From Acidomyces sp. 'richmondensis' (taxonomy: Eukaryota; Ascomycota; Dothideomycetes; Mycosphaerellales; Teratosphaeriaceae): a stretch of DNA of 64,000 bases. The DNA is taken from contig QVLQ01000002.1 of the NCBI GenBank assembly GCA_003545705.1, positions 62,001 through 126,000 on the forward strand, read 5' to 3'. Both the position numbers and the translations under genes were made by a program. Positions 21,663-32,747 of this stretch are shown here, piece by piece (within the stretch, counting starts at the first letter, position 1; each line of letters begins with the position of its first letter). The notes beneath the pieces are model-generated. The model ran no database searches. It saw nothing but the letters and a program-made list of their open reading frames with translations, and was not told where the DNA came from.

Positions 21663-22085
21663 GTCTGCGAGAACGCCCTATACGTTGCTTTTGACCTTGC
21701 GCTAGGCCAGCCTAATTAGTTCTACACAGAGGGCGAGGAATATATTTCGTTCGCTTTGTAGCCTGCTTTAGTACGCTGAAATAATTCAATAATATCTAGG
21801 AGTACATAGATGAACCTCTGAAAGGTACTGTCGAGTATGGTGTGCCTCAGACTCGACAGAACAATATATAACGTGGGAACTGAGCGATTTCCTACTGATC
21901 ATGGTTCAGACGAGGCAAACTTTTTCCAAGGCGGATAGACTCTTATCGCCGTCGGGCAAAGCGAAAGCAATTATCACAACTGTTGAAATCGCGCGTGGAG
22001 GAACAATGTCCCCTTTCAATTTGAGGCTTAATAATGTCGCGTATAGAGAGGGAGTTTCGAAGCATTGGCACAGATTCGGACTCGT
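21663..22085. other. Spacer between NmrA-like gene and transposon
   Basis: 423 bp of AT-rich sequence; contains the NmrA-like promoter. No gene seen. Confidence 0.45.
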
Positions 22086-24240
22086 TAGAAGTGCGCCTCA
22101 TCTGACGCACGGTCTCACGTGACGCACGCTTTTCTTCCTAAACCACCAACTTTGAACCGTGTTAACTTGATCAATATGGCTCTAATTGACGATGCGATTG
22201 TTGAGGCTCGTGCCTCTCAGTCTCCTAATTACGTGAGTATTGTGAAGAAGCATGGAGTCGAGCGTACAACCTTGTCAAGACGCGCCAGAGGCATCCACTC
22301 AAGCAACACTGCGCAGTACGAACGCCAGCAAGTTTTGAATCACCAACAAGAGCGTACGCTTGTTAACTATATCAGCAAGCTTTCTGAAGCTGGTCTTCCT
22401 CCCATTCCCGCAATGGCATGTCACTTTGCCGCCGATATTGCCGGCAATATGCCAGGGAAGTCCTGGTTAGGCCAGTTTTGTAAGAGGTGATCAAATGAGC
22501 TGCTATCCGGACACCTGAAGCCACTGGGCTCAGTACGCAAGAAGGTTGATTCAGAACGCGAAAGCCGGATATACTTTGACCTCCTAAAGCAGAAGAAAGA
22601 GCAATATAGAGTACAGGTTAGCAATACTTACAATATGGATGAAAAAGACTTTCCTATTGGCTTTATGACAAAGACAAGGCGAATCTTCTCAAGAGCAGCA
22701 TACTAGTCAAAACGATTGTTTAGAAACATTCAAGACGGTAATCGTAAGTAGATTACAATCATTGCTAGTATTTGCGCTGACAGTACGGCTCTACTACCAG
22801 CCTTGATATATCAAGCAGTTACTAGCAACATACAAGACAGCTGGCGCCAAGATCTTGATGCCTCACTGCACCTAGCCTTCTTTGCATCTTCACCAACTCG
22901 ATGGACCAATAACGAGCTTGGTTTCCAATGGCTTACAAAGGTCTTTGACCGTAAGACTAAAGCAAAGGCTCGTAACGGCCGTAACTGGCGATTGCTTATT
23001 GTAGACGGCTACGGCAGTTATATCAACATGCGCTTCTTAGACTGGTGCATTGAACACCGCATATTAGTTGCTGTATATCCACTACATTCAACATATAGAC
23101 TTCAACTACTAGACCTCAGTTTGTTCGCACCTCTTAGTATCTATTACGGTTAGCAGCTTGACGCTTACCATCATCAAAGTCAAGGCCTCTCAGCAGTTAC
23201 GAAGAGTGACTTTTTTTTCGCCTTTTTTGGCCAGCATACCTTTAAGCCTTCACTTAGAACAACATCCTCAGTAGATAGCAACGTACTAGGCTTCAACCAT
23301 TCGATCCTAATAAGATCCTTCTTATTTTCTAAAAACAAACGCAACAAGACAATGATAGTCGCCCATCAACAAGCCATAGCACTGGGAGCTCAGCTGTATC
23401 CATAGCAGACTGGCGCCGTATACGATGTCTTTTAAAAGAGGTTGTTTATAAGGTTGCTAATGAGATGGACAATACAAAGCTGAATAAGCTCCAAAATACG
23501 ATTGTTCATATTACAACTGAGAACCAGCTCTTAAAGCGCAGAACTATGGACTCAAAGAGGCTTTGATTAATGAGAAGAAGCTTCGGAAGCGTAGTAAAGC
23601 ATTGTTTGAAGAGCTACGTACTGCTGATGGTCAAGGTGCTACCTTCTTTAGCCCATTGAAGATTAAGAAAGCCAAGACGCTCCAAGTACACAAAGGAGAG
23701 GCTAAGATGCTTGAAAAACATCAGAAGGAGGCTGCTGCTGCTGCTAAGAAGGTGCAGCATAAGGCGAAACAAGATGCTGCTGCTGCTACAACGCTACAAC
23801 GTTAAGAAGCTGCTGCTGCTTCAAAGGCATCAAGGCGGCTAAGGCCATCCAAAAGCAGCGTGATAAGGACACTAAGGCAGCAGACCAACAGCTCCAACAA
23901 CACCTTCAAGCCTCAACACGAAAGACACGCTATCATTAGATGAAATTGCTAACGCAATCGGCCGTACAGTTGTTGTTACAACTAGCTTCAAAGTTGGACT
24001 AATCTTAACAGCCAGCTTCAAAATCTTGCCGTACCTTACGGGAACCACAACACCTTACTGAATACCGAGTATATAGATAATAAGGGCACACTTCAAGCTT
24101 TCTAATGCAGTATCAGATGTCTTAATTGAGCAACTCGTCGAAGAATAACAACAACTTCTTTGAAAAGAGCCGTAGTCCAAACGTCGTGCGGACTGTTAAG
24201 ACCGTGCGAACCGTGCGGCTCACATAAGCGGACAAAGTGC
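22086..24240 (+). mobile_element. Fot1/pogo-type DNA transposon (Tc1/mariner superfamily), inactivated
   Basis: The left end is near 22086 (after a TA) and the right end near 24240; boundaries are approximate. Imperfect inverted ends share CGCACGGT (about 22106..22113 and, inverted, about 24209..24216), and 8 of the 12 flanking bases also match. Inside, one transposase frame can be followed on the plus strand but is interrupted by stops. The C-terminal Ala/Lys/Glu-rich part (23563..23805) matches the tail of pogo-type transposases. There is no second copy in the window. Confidence 0.85.
22176..23805 (+). pseudogene. pogo/Fot1 transposase pseudogene (HTH + DDE)
   Basis: Start near ATG 22176 (MALIDDAIVEARAS). 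An N-terminal Psq/CENP-B-like helix-turn-helix region is followed by the DDE domain. The three acidic residues are still recognisable: YNMDEK (Asp codon 22638), LLIVDGYGSY (23004) and LLDLSLFAPL (23112). The frame is broken by in-frame stops at 22488 (TGA), 22704 (TAG) and 22749 (TAG), by a stop at about 23151, and by frame shifts after that. Compared with the conserved motif VDGHGSH...HSTHRLQPLD, His has become Tyr three times and Pro has become Leu, and a TAG sits where Trp is usual. These are C-to-T changes in CpA context or its complement, as RIP produces. No function is expected. Confidence 0.85.
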
Positions 24241-24413
24241 CGTGCATAAAGCCTTGCACAACCAAAACTGCCGACGCCTTTCCATTCTTGCAACATCGCC
24301 CTGCTCACAACCATGTTTTCATGTCGCCTCTCTGCAGGACAGCAACAGTAACACTACAAACCCTCGCCAAATTTACCTGGCCGTCTCAAGAATTTTTGCT
24401 TGCGTTGCGCAAG

Positions 24414-25275
24414 ATGAGTTTACTGAAAGAGGGAGGGCGAGTACGACGGCACCGTTTCGCTCCTCTTGCCGGTAGGCGGAAAGACGCAGACGACATGATC
24501 CTGAAAGGTGTTGTCTTTGACATGGACGGCACATTGTGTAATAGGCCCTGTCTTTAATCCTTCACCCCCGGTGTCGCGCTAATGAGCGACGCGAAGAAAG
24601 GCGAACCGCAGAACTACATGTTCGACGAGATGCGGCAAGCGCTCGGCATCCCCAAGCACATTGATATCTTGGACCACATCCACGCACTTCCCCCTCCAGA
24701 GCAAGCGGAGGCATTCCGTCAAATCCAGGATATTGAGCGGACGGCCATGGGTAAACAGATTCCCCAAGTCGGCCTGGTCGGCCTGATGGAATATCTAGAT
24801 GCTCATCACATCCCCAAAGGCATTTGCACGAGAAACTTCGAGTGAGTGCTCTCTCTACCCCGGTAACCTTGCAACGTAGATGAGACTGAAGATTGCATAA
24901 AGCGCACCTGTCACACATCTCCTGGAAGAGCATCTCCCAAATCACATCAACCCCTTCACGCCCATTGTTACGCGCGACTTCCGACCGCCGAAACCATCGC
25001 CCGCAGGCATTCTGCACATTGCTCGTGCTTGGGGAATCACTGAGGCACATCCAGACTCAGATGTCTCGTCGGAAGATCGTCTGCTGCCCCTTTTGATGGT
25101 AGGAGACAGCATTGACGATATGATCGCTGGTCGCAGTGCCGGAGCACTTACGGTCCTTTTGAGAAGCGAAGGGAAGGAGGAGCTCGAGCGCGATCCTAGA
25201 ACTGATGTGGTGATCAGTAGGCTGGATGAGTTGATCCATCTGCTTGACCAAGGAATAAGTGCAAGGTCGAATTGA
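24414..25275 (+). CDS. HAD-superfamily hydrolase (phosphatase-like)
   Basis: Three exons: 24414..24537, 24601..24841, 24903..25275, giving 245 aa. ATG 24414 was chosen because fungal homologues carry the RHRFAPL leader before the catalytic core; ATG 24495 is a shorter alternative. All four HAD motifs are present: VVFDMDGTLC (nucleophile Asp and acid/base Asp), GICTRNF (Thr), RPPKPSPAGI (Lys) and MVGDSIDDMIAG (acidic pair). The helical cap lies between residues 40 and 105. Such enzymes dephosphorylate small metabolites; the substrate is unknown. Intron 1 interrupts motif I (TLC) and has a GCTAATG branch site. The gene starts about 170 bp right of the transposon end and converges with HSP20. 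Confidence 0.9.
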
Positions 25276-25647
25276 AGCGGTAGATCCTTTAGACGCAGTG
25301 TCCGTGAGAGCGTGGCCTGTCCGAAGAGATCTTTCTTTTCGCCTCCTCCAATTAGAATTCTTCCATGGTTTCTCACAGCCATCGCATGTATGTAAATTTG
25401 CCCACTCCGCCTACTCATGGTACAATCGTACCCGATGAGTATCATGTTCTCGCCAGAACGCAGGGCGGCTTATCGCCCTCGGGATGAAATGAAATCGTCA
25501 ATACAGCCCCACCCACTATGCTGTGATCATTTTGGCGGGCATCAAGTACGTGGCTTTCATACGCAGCTCTATATGATTTGAAATTGGGACATATGCGAAC
25601 ATTAACACCTTGGTCGGTCACCAAATCCTCGTGCCTCGCAATGGTAG
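25276..25647. other. Convergent 3' region (HAD / HSP20)
   Basis: 372 bp between two stop codons; no gene seen. Confidence 0.5.
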
Positions 25648-26275
25648 TCAATCATGCTGCTCAATATTGACCTTCGTGTCCTGCTTCGGCTTCACATCGT
25701 CATGCTTTGGCACCTTCAGACGCAGAAGGCCCGCCTCAAGCCTCGCTGTCATTTTGTCCATGTCCACTTCGACCGGAAAGTTCAACACTCTGCGGAATGC
25801 ACCGATCTTCCTCTCACCGACCAGGAGATAAGGTGGCTCCGGGTGAAAGGGCGATTTATACTCTCCGTGCTTTGATCTGGTGCCCGTACTTTCGGCTGGC
25901 ACGGAAGTCTCACTCTCCTTGTCCCATGGCGGCCGGTTGATGTTGCCGCTGATAACAAGCGACTTATTGCTTGTCCAGTGGACGCTGATGTCATCGGCCT
26001 TCTTAATACCTGGAACTTCGACTTCCACGAGATATTCGTTCAGTGCATCACGGATATCGACATCTGGATAGTTGGGGTATGCCGCTGGGTCAGGTTTCCG
26101 GCGAGCGAGGTAGTTCAGGAATGACTGGTGCTGATGCGTTCGTTCGTGTGGATGGTCGACGATCGGTGGGACCTCATCAGTTTTGAGTTCGCTGGTTGTT
26201 AATACTCTCGACCTGATGTATACTTACTGGGATGGGAAGCTCGTCATAACCATAGTAAAGGCCGGTTCCCGCCAT
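25648..26275 (-). CDS. Small heat-shock protein (HSP20 / alpha-crystallin domain)
   Basis: Two exons: 26228..26275 and 25648..26172, giving 190 aa. Start MAGTGLYYGYDELPIP at 26275. The 55-bp intron (GTAAGT...GATGAG) is the only splice that keeps the alpha-crystallin frame from this ATG. The domain starts near residue 55 with DVDIRDALNEYLVEVEVPGIKK, continues SLVISGNI, then a 45-residue charged insertion (PPWDKESETS...), then GAFRRVLNFPVEVDMDKMTARLEAGLLRLKVPK, the conserved end of the domain. The extended C-terminal tail KPKQDTKVNIEQHD lacks a clear I-x-I motif. HSP20 proteins hold unfolding proteins in soluble complexes. Stress induction is suggested by the promoter. Confidence 0.9.
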
Positions 26276-26402
26276 TATTGGTCTAATTGGAGGGTGGGGG
26301 AAGGGGGTTTGAGCGCTGGGTCACTATTCTTCGTGTTCTTTTATCTTGTCACTGCTGCACCTTGGCAGCAAGGGAGGAATTTGGGAAGCGGGGCCTCATC
26401 TT

Positions 26403-26521
26403 CCTTTTATAGCCCACCTCTACACATCAATGCCATCTCGTGGAGCAACGCTTGGCAAAACTTCACATCATCAGGAACGTGTCATGGAATCTCACGCCAC
26501 ACACCAAGAACTTTCTAGTTT
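26403..26521 (-). promoter_or_regulatory. HSP20 promoter: TATA box and heat-shock-type element
   Basis: On the minus strand TATAAAAGG lies at 26403..26411, about 130 bp before the start codon. At 26508..26515 a GAAnnTTC inverted pair occurs, with a further TTC at 26522 and GGAA motifs at 26474 and 26486. This resembles a heat-shock factor site, though the third unit is not in perfect 5-bp phase. Confidence 0.55.
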
Positions 26522-27910
26522 GTTCCACTGTACACAGTGGCATTGTATTGTCACAGACGTCAATCCCTGAAGATCAACCATTAAATGGGGTGCCGGCACG
26601 TGGACCTGAAAGTGCTGCACGCTAATGCCAACTGGCTCGAGAATTATCAAGATCAGAGGTCGCAAGTGGAGTGAGAGGCAGCAGGGGGTGGAATTGCGGT
26701 CACATCCGGTGTATGGAAAACGACGGGGGCCAACATAGTGGCGTGATACCTTCTCTCTCTATTCCGAGTCTCTATCTGCACGTGCTTAAGATACACACAA
26801 TTAATACAAATGGCATCACCTTTTTCCGCTCATTGACTATGTTGTAGCAGAATCGCAACCAAACTTCCGGTCGAAAAGCGGGCAATACATTAAGCTCGTC
26901 TGGAAACTTTTAGAGGATCAATGGCCACGGTTTGAACAATATTTCGCCACCGATAGGATTCACGGTACAGGCCACCGGTAGCACTCACGGTAAATGGATT
27001 TTTTCTCAGCAGCTTTCACATCGCCCCCACCTCGCCTGTGGTCACGATCCTCTCAGGGAGCACAGGATCGGCTTGGGTATGTTTTCATTTTCAGATGTGA
27101 ATAACAGGATGTTATTGCGGAGAGAATAACTCCCTCGGCATGGCAAAAAGAGCTCCACTGCCTAATATAAACTCATTTGACTGAAGTCAATACATTTAGA
27201 GACGGTGATGGACGTGCCGATCAACCACTTCTTAGCACAGCAAACTACTCGTAAAGCAAAGGGATCAGGGGTTTCCCATAATGCTCCCTATGCATTCATA
27301 AGTTGCTGCATCTTGTAATCTAGTCCAAAATCAATTAGTCTTCTAAACCGAGGTGCTGGTTCCATTGCGGTTGGAGTATATCTGTGAGCGGAATCATTAC
27401 ACACATACTTTTGGCTTTCGATAGGCAATGGTTGAGTATTTTGCTCTGCCTCTTAAAACACATTTAAATATGAGATTGGCATTGATTTAGCTGCTAGCAT
27501 GGGTCCATAAATCAAGCTCACTTGCTTTCGATGCGATGATTTCATACTTGCCTAGCCTGCTGGTATGAATTTGGACCAAGTCGGACACTGATTGGCGTGA
27601 GAGATTCTAGTCCGATAGAAAAGACCGACCGAATCTTGATTTTCTAGTTACTCGCGAGAAATTTTGTGGCTAAGCTTGCTTGTTTGGCGAATCTCGGGGA
27701 TCCCAATTTTCCTCAATGGATGCTCGGCTGGTCAGCCCTTTTGTCCATGTCAAAACCTCATACGTTCGTTCTACATCTCATGTCTGCGAATTTCTCCAAT
27801 TGAACTTCATGGGGTCTTCTCTGTTCGATATTTCTTTTTTCCTGTATCTGCCTCCTACTTGTTTCTGTAGTTCAGTAATGCGCTCTTCTGCCGCCCATAA
27901 TTCCCAGGGG

Positions 27911-27946
27911 TTTTTTTTGTTTCTTTTTTTTTTTTTTTTTTTTTTT
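27911..27946. repeat. Poly-T tract
   Basis: Near-continuous T run with a G and a C interruption near its left end. Confidence 0.95.
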
Positions 27947-28437
27947 GTTCAGCGTTCTTTGCCTTCCGAAATGTGTCCTAATCCTTCTAACATGTAGATG
28001 TTTGTATTTTGGGGTCAGATTTAGATATCGAAAACGATAGCTCTGGTCAGGACTTTCTACCAAGTACCGGAGAAACAAATTCGAATTTACATTCTTTTAC
28101 ATGTACCTCATTCACAGCGTCTCGTGCCTAAACTTGCTAATTATCTCCACATGTATGGTGACCATCAAAACGACCAGAGTTTGATTCCTGAATCAAGTAA
28201 GCTTTTCGAGGTCAGGATCTATCCGTTGTGACTTCTTCATATGCCAGAACGTGATTGTAAAGGGTGTGTACCCAACATATGGAAGAGGATTGCGTGGTAC
28301 ATAGTAGAAATGAGACTTCCGTCTGATACCTAAAAATATTGAGCATAAAGTTCCAACCAAACTTACATATACCCTCAAAACATTCTAGCCTAATACTCCG
28401 CGCCACCCATAGCCGCATCGGCCGCCCCAGCTGCCAT

Positions 28438-28489
28438 CACCACCACCACCACCACCACCACCACCTCCTCCTCCTCCTCCTGCTGCTGT
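28438..28489. repeat. Compound trinucleotide repeat (CAC)n(CTC)n(CTG)n
   Basis: Consecutive CAC, then CTC, then CTG units. On the minus strand it reads as poly-Val/poly-Glu in one frame, a by-product of the repeat. Confidence 0.95.
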
Positions 28490-28905
28490 TCTTCTATCAT
28501 CCCTAGCTTATAATCTTCCGTCCTTACCAGCGTCTGCCGCTGCAAAAAATTGATATGATGATCTTGCTTTCCGGGAATAATCGGACTTGCCAATGCCACG
28601 GAAGTAATCATCACAAAGCAAGGTTTTAAGGCTTTCGAAGCGTTATATTGACTTCCCAAAATACGTTCTCGAAAGCTTCTGCTCTGTCTGACATTTCAAG
28701 GATGGGCAGTGTCACCGGAAATTGTCTCAGACGAACGTTGAATCGTGTTGAAAACAGACATTTGGCACGTCGAAGTCCAGCATCAGAGAAACATCCACGG
28801 ATGGTGCTGATTTGGTGGATGACCTAATCAATATGACGGACAGCTCGACGATAATGACTAACTGTTAGTGCCCAGTGTATCCAGCGGTACGATTGAAATA
28901 ATATA

Positions 28906-29806
28906 TTGATTAATGCTCCAGATATACGCGTAATCTTTCATAATGACCTCGGTACTCTTCCGTACCGCGAAACTATTGTGTCATTTGAAAGAGAACTGAA
29001 AGCAGCATCCGGTAGCTCATCCATGTCGCCTTCTGATCTTTTCATTTTGCTTATACCCAGCATTACGCGGGCTGAAGTTTTAAAAAAAATACAAACACGC
29101 AGCATTTTGGTAACCTCTCTGTTGAATGTTGGTGCAAAACATTATATCCCGATCGCAAGCCACAATACGTCACAATGTCAATCTTCGTCTAGGGCGCGAC
29201 GTGGCCTGACCGGAATGTGGTTGAAGGGGGTCCTATCTCCAAATTCGGTGTCGCCACGACATTTCATCGGGTGAGTATGTACCAATCCTGAAAGTCATGA
29301 AATTACCGTTCCGCCGCTTTCTCATAGCACCGTATGCCTTTTCAATAGTACAGGTGCAAGTCAGCATTATAGTATGATTCCTCTTCTTCGATACTTATTA
29401 TCTCACATTTATATAAAGAGTCGTCCCTTTCAACCTTATGCCTTGATATACAGGCCGTTCGTATTCAGCGCTATATAGACTGATAAATGTTGCATCGATC
29501 CGATGGGCTCCCCTGTCAGCGCTTGTGCCCGACATGACCACGGCGGTGGGGCAGTATGTTCGAGCAATAAAGGAGCTTGGGATACTCCAGACTTGTTCAC
29601 TGCCCAAGAGCGCCTTCAATTTGCTGAGTCATCCAATTCCGCGCGGCAAACATATCCGTGTCAACGATCGGTGTCCGTCTTTGGTTCTACCGTCGGAATT
29701 CAAAAAAATGACTCACCCAAAAAAAGAAAAGACGGACTACAGGGCAGGCATCAGACGGCTACATCGCTCCGTTAAAAGCCTAACTAGACCTCAATACATG
29801 TTTTAA
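28906..29806 (+). other. Unassigned, possibly spliced coding locus
   Basis: Two plus-strand open stretches look better than background. The first (about 28906..29270) ends at a consensus GTGAGT donor. The second (about 29454..29806) follows a TACAG acceptor and reads YSALYRLINVAS, then VGQYVRAIKELGILQT and LPKSAFNLLSHPIPRGKHIR, with a basic C-terminus. I recognise no family. The simple two-exon join is out of frame, so a middle exon or another boundary would be needed. It may be a real lineage-specific gene or a decayed fragment. Confidence 0.3.
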
Positions 29807-29891
29807 TCCCGCTTTTCATTTTGTCCTAACTAGGATCGTGTTTCGTTCTTCGACAGTCTGTCTCCATCAACTCTGCGAACTCACTACATGC

Positions 29892-32747
29892 CTAGTCATC
29901 CAGATATAAACAACGATCCAGATTACCATTGATGTTGTTGCCCCACCATTGTGGGAAGTTGTGAGCAGTTCCAGCAGCGCCGAAAATGGCGAATGACATG
30001 ATGAAGACTATGACCGACGTCCCGCCATCCAACGCGGCGGAAACGATGTAATTGTAACGAACCTAGACCTCACCGTCAATAGGATGAACGGGAAAACGCA
30101 ATATCTCGGAACAGAACTTACGAAAATGTTAGGGTGATACTTCCGCAGATAATATTGGCTGAATAAACCAATCAAGAAGAAATTCATGACCGAAGAATTG
30201 ATGCCAACAACAAGGTAGCTTCCGAAGTAGATCAGTACGGAGGTGTTGATGTTGTTAAATCCTACGTTCGGGAAGAAACGATGCAAAGCGTAGAATGGCA
30301 GCGGGGCGAAGAACCCAAGGATGATGCTCAGAGTACACCACTGGTATTCCGCACCCACTGAGAACAGCTCATGAGCGAGTCCACCCCACGCGACCGCCTA
30401 AAGTTTAGTCAGTCAATGCAAACACGATTTAATCACGTCACGATTTTAATGAAGAGGATAACAACAAATAAAAGAACGAACCAAAGTATTGTATTGCTGG
30501 ACGTTTTGACCAGACCAGATATTTGTTCCCTGAATTCTGAGAAGAATTTCACGTTGATTAGTGACGATACTATTCATCATTACCTGTAAGACGATTAGAA
30601 TTCATGTGCGTCCGTACATTTGAGGGTCCTTTTGCTTACATAGTTCAGGACAGCCCCGATGAATGTTCCCAAGACTTGCATCATAAAGGCGACACGAGGT
30701 GCCAAGTGGCCGTATTGAGCGAGCTTCAAATCACTAAGAAGTAAACTGCCTTGAGTGACACTGTTGTAGCCCTGCAGTTTATTAGCGAATTGATGGGAGT
30801 TGGAAAGAGGGGGGGGGGGGGGAATCAGGCATACATAGAGGGTAAAATACATATTGGCGACAGGATTTCCAGGTTGCAGATATCCACCAACAAGCTGCAC
30901 GATCGGTTGGATGATAAATCCTACTCCAGTGACGGCCTGCATTGCACCAAAAAACAAGAGTAATACCCAAGCCACAATGCACGCAACCAGGAATCCCCAC
31001 CATGGCAGCGTCGAGTCACCAACATAGAGGACGACCAAGGCGACGACCGCAGAGAGGACTAGGATCACCAAAAACCACCAATTCGGTACGGGCTTATAAG
31101 CGAGCATCAATTTGTAGTGAGGGTCGTAGTTCTCTTGAGGCTGCTCGAACTCATTGGCGGAATCTTTCGAAAAGACGTTCCAGGTCCGAGGAAGGAAAAT
31201 TTTTCGGAAGTTGCTGGGTTTAAATATCTCTAGGACAGGTTTGAGGTCATTCCAATTGTACAAAAGCAGGTGCACGATTCCGGCAGAAATGGCCATGTTC
31301 GACGTCAAAATGTTGACAACGTATGAACCTGCAAAAGCGGGAAGACCTTCCGCTTTGAGTGCAACTGGATCGATTCGATTGTCCGACCCAATAACGGCAG
31401 TTTGATTCCATTGGATGAAATTGGTCGAATTCCCTTGCCGGCTAAACAAGACTTGAGAGAGAAAGGGATAGTTCTGCGCATTCCAAACGTTCGTGAAATA
31501 CACCCCGGAGAAGAGGGAGATGCACAGGATTGTTCCAACACCCATACTGATGAGAGCATCCATTGGGAAATAAAGGGGTGAGGTACCACCAGAAATATAT
31601 CTAACATGTCAGAAGCATCAGTATATGTGTCATAAAGAGTCTCCGAGGATCCTACATACTGCCAATCCATGCACCAGGAAAACAGACCCAGGCCCTCGTT
31701 GCCACTGGCACCACCGAAGATCATACTGAACGTGGCACTGTTAGGCCGCGCGAGGCAGAAGATACTGAAACCCGTCAAGATGGGCATTATCCATTCGGGG
31801 ATGATTTCTGGACTTTAAGTCAGCGCGGTGAAACAGCACATGTCAAATACAGTATCCCATACCCCAGCAGAAGATACATGCGAAGACGATCAAAAATACC
31901 CTTAAAGGCTTCCTCATCGCTGCCCTGTTGTGGTGCAAAGCTTCCAGCATATTGTTAACTGGTAAGTTCACGGGCCACAACATGTTCTTAGGGTATAGTA
32001 GCGCTTTGCGCATGAGTCCCGCAATCCCATACCCGAGGAACTGAGATGAGAACAGTAGGAAGATGGAAGATCCGCCGTTTAGCTTCGCACCATAATAGAG
32101 ACGCTCGACCGCGAGCAGTTCGATACCCAGCGCGGAGATACTAGCTGCGTTGGCCATGACCACGATTGCGAGATGTTCCTTTTTATTGAAAGGATGAGGG
32201 TTAAGGAGCCGGCCAAGCCAACCCTTTCTAGGTATGGCATACGCCATCGCTTCTCCAAGAAGATAACTGATGACTGCGATAAAGACGACCGACACTATAA
32301 TTGTCTGAGGCTTGAAGTAATAAATCGCGGATATGGTGCCTCCGAACCTATCATACTCGGTTAGCGTGCATCTCACGAAAGAAACAAGGCCATGCCCAAT
32401 GGCTGGACGAACAGTGCGAGTCCAATGCCCAGGAACCACGTCCGGAACGTGAGAGCGGGAATGGTGGGGTCATCTTCAACGTGGATCGTGTGCGTCAAGA
32501 TGTCCTGTTTGTCGGCAGGGTGGTGAATGATCTCGTCGCCGCCGGCGGACTCTACATCGCCATCTGAGTCGGACACCTCACGAACCGAACCCGTTTCGAC
32601 CTGGACACCTGACTTGGTGTTTTCGAAAGGCATTTTGTGGCTGCTGTTGCTGCTGCTGCTGCCGGCTTCGATACCAGTTGACAATCCTACCGGATACTCC
32701 TCGAGCTCCGTTTGCGGATCGCTGGTGCTGTGTCGTGGGTGAGCCAT
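29892..32747 (-). CDS. OPT-family oligopeptide transporter
   Basis: Eight exons: 32413..32747, 31863..32347, 31660..31807, 30835..31600, 30640..30771, 30482..30583, 30122..30397, 29892..30062, giving 804 aa. The start is the ATG at 32747. A hydrophilic Ser/Asp-rich N-terminus of about 100 residues precedes many membrane helices. Family signatures seen are RTWFLGIGLALFGGTISAIYYFKPQT across intron 1, MLWPVNLP, GASGNEGLGLFSW, DWQYISGGTSPLYFP across intron 3, LQPGNPVANMYFTLYGYN across intron 4 and TNIWSGQNVQQYN. OPT proteins import small peptides or their metal/glutathione conjugates with protons at the plasma membrane. Intron 1 uses a weak GTTCGT donor; the alternative would be a 29-bp intron, which I judge less likely. 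Intron 4 contains a 13-base G/C homopolymer. Confidence 0.95.
30814..30822. repeat. Homopolymer G tract inside OPT intron 4
   Basis: A plus-strand run of about 13 G (about 30810..30822; poly-C on the coding strand) lies within the intron 30772..30834, between donor and branch region. Confidence 0.85.

Larger units (their letters stand above)
26522..28905. other. Gene-poor spacer
   Basis: About 2.4 kb with no supportable gene. It contains a poly-T run (27911..27946) and a trinucleotide repeat (28438..28489). Open frames are short and low in complexity. Confidence 0.5.

Noticed and set aside
28390..28659. Minus-strand frame with poly-Glu and poly-Val
   Set aside because: It is produced by the trinucleotide repeat and begins with a non-ATG codon; only a short ATG frame remains.
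32348..32376. A 29-bp intron in OPT
   Set aside because: It is too short for normal splicing. The 65-bp intron 32348..32412 restores the family sequence exactly, though with a weak donor.
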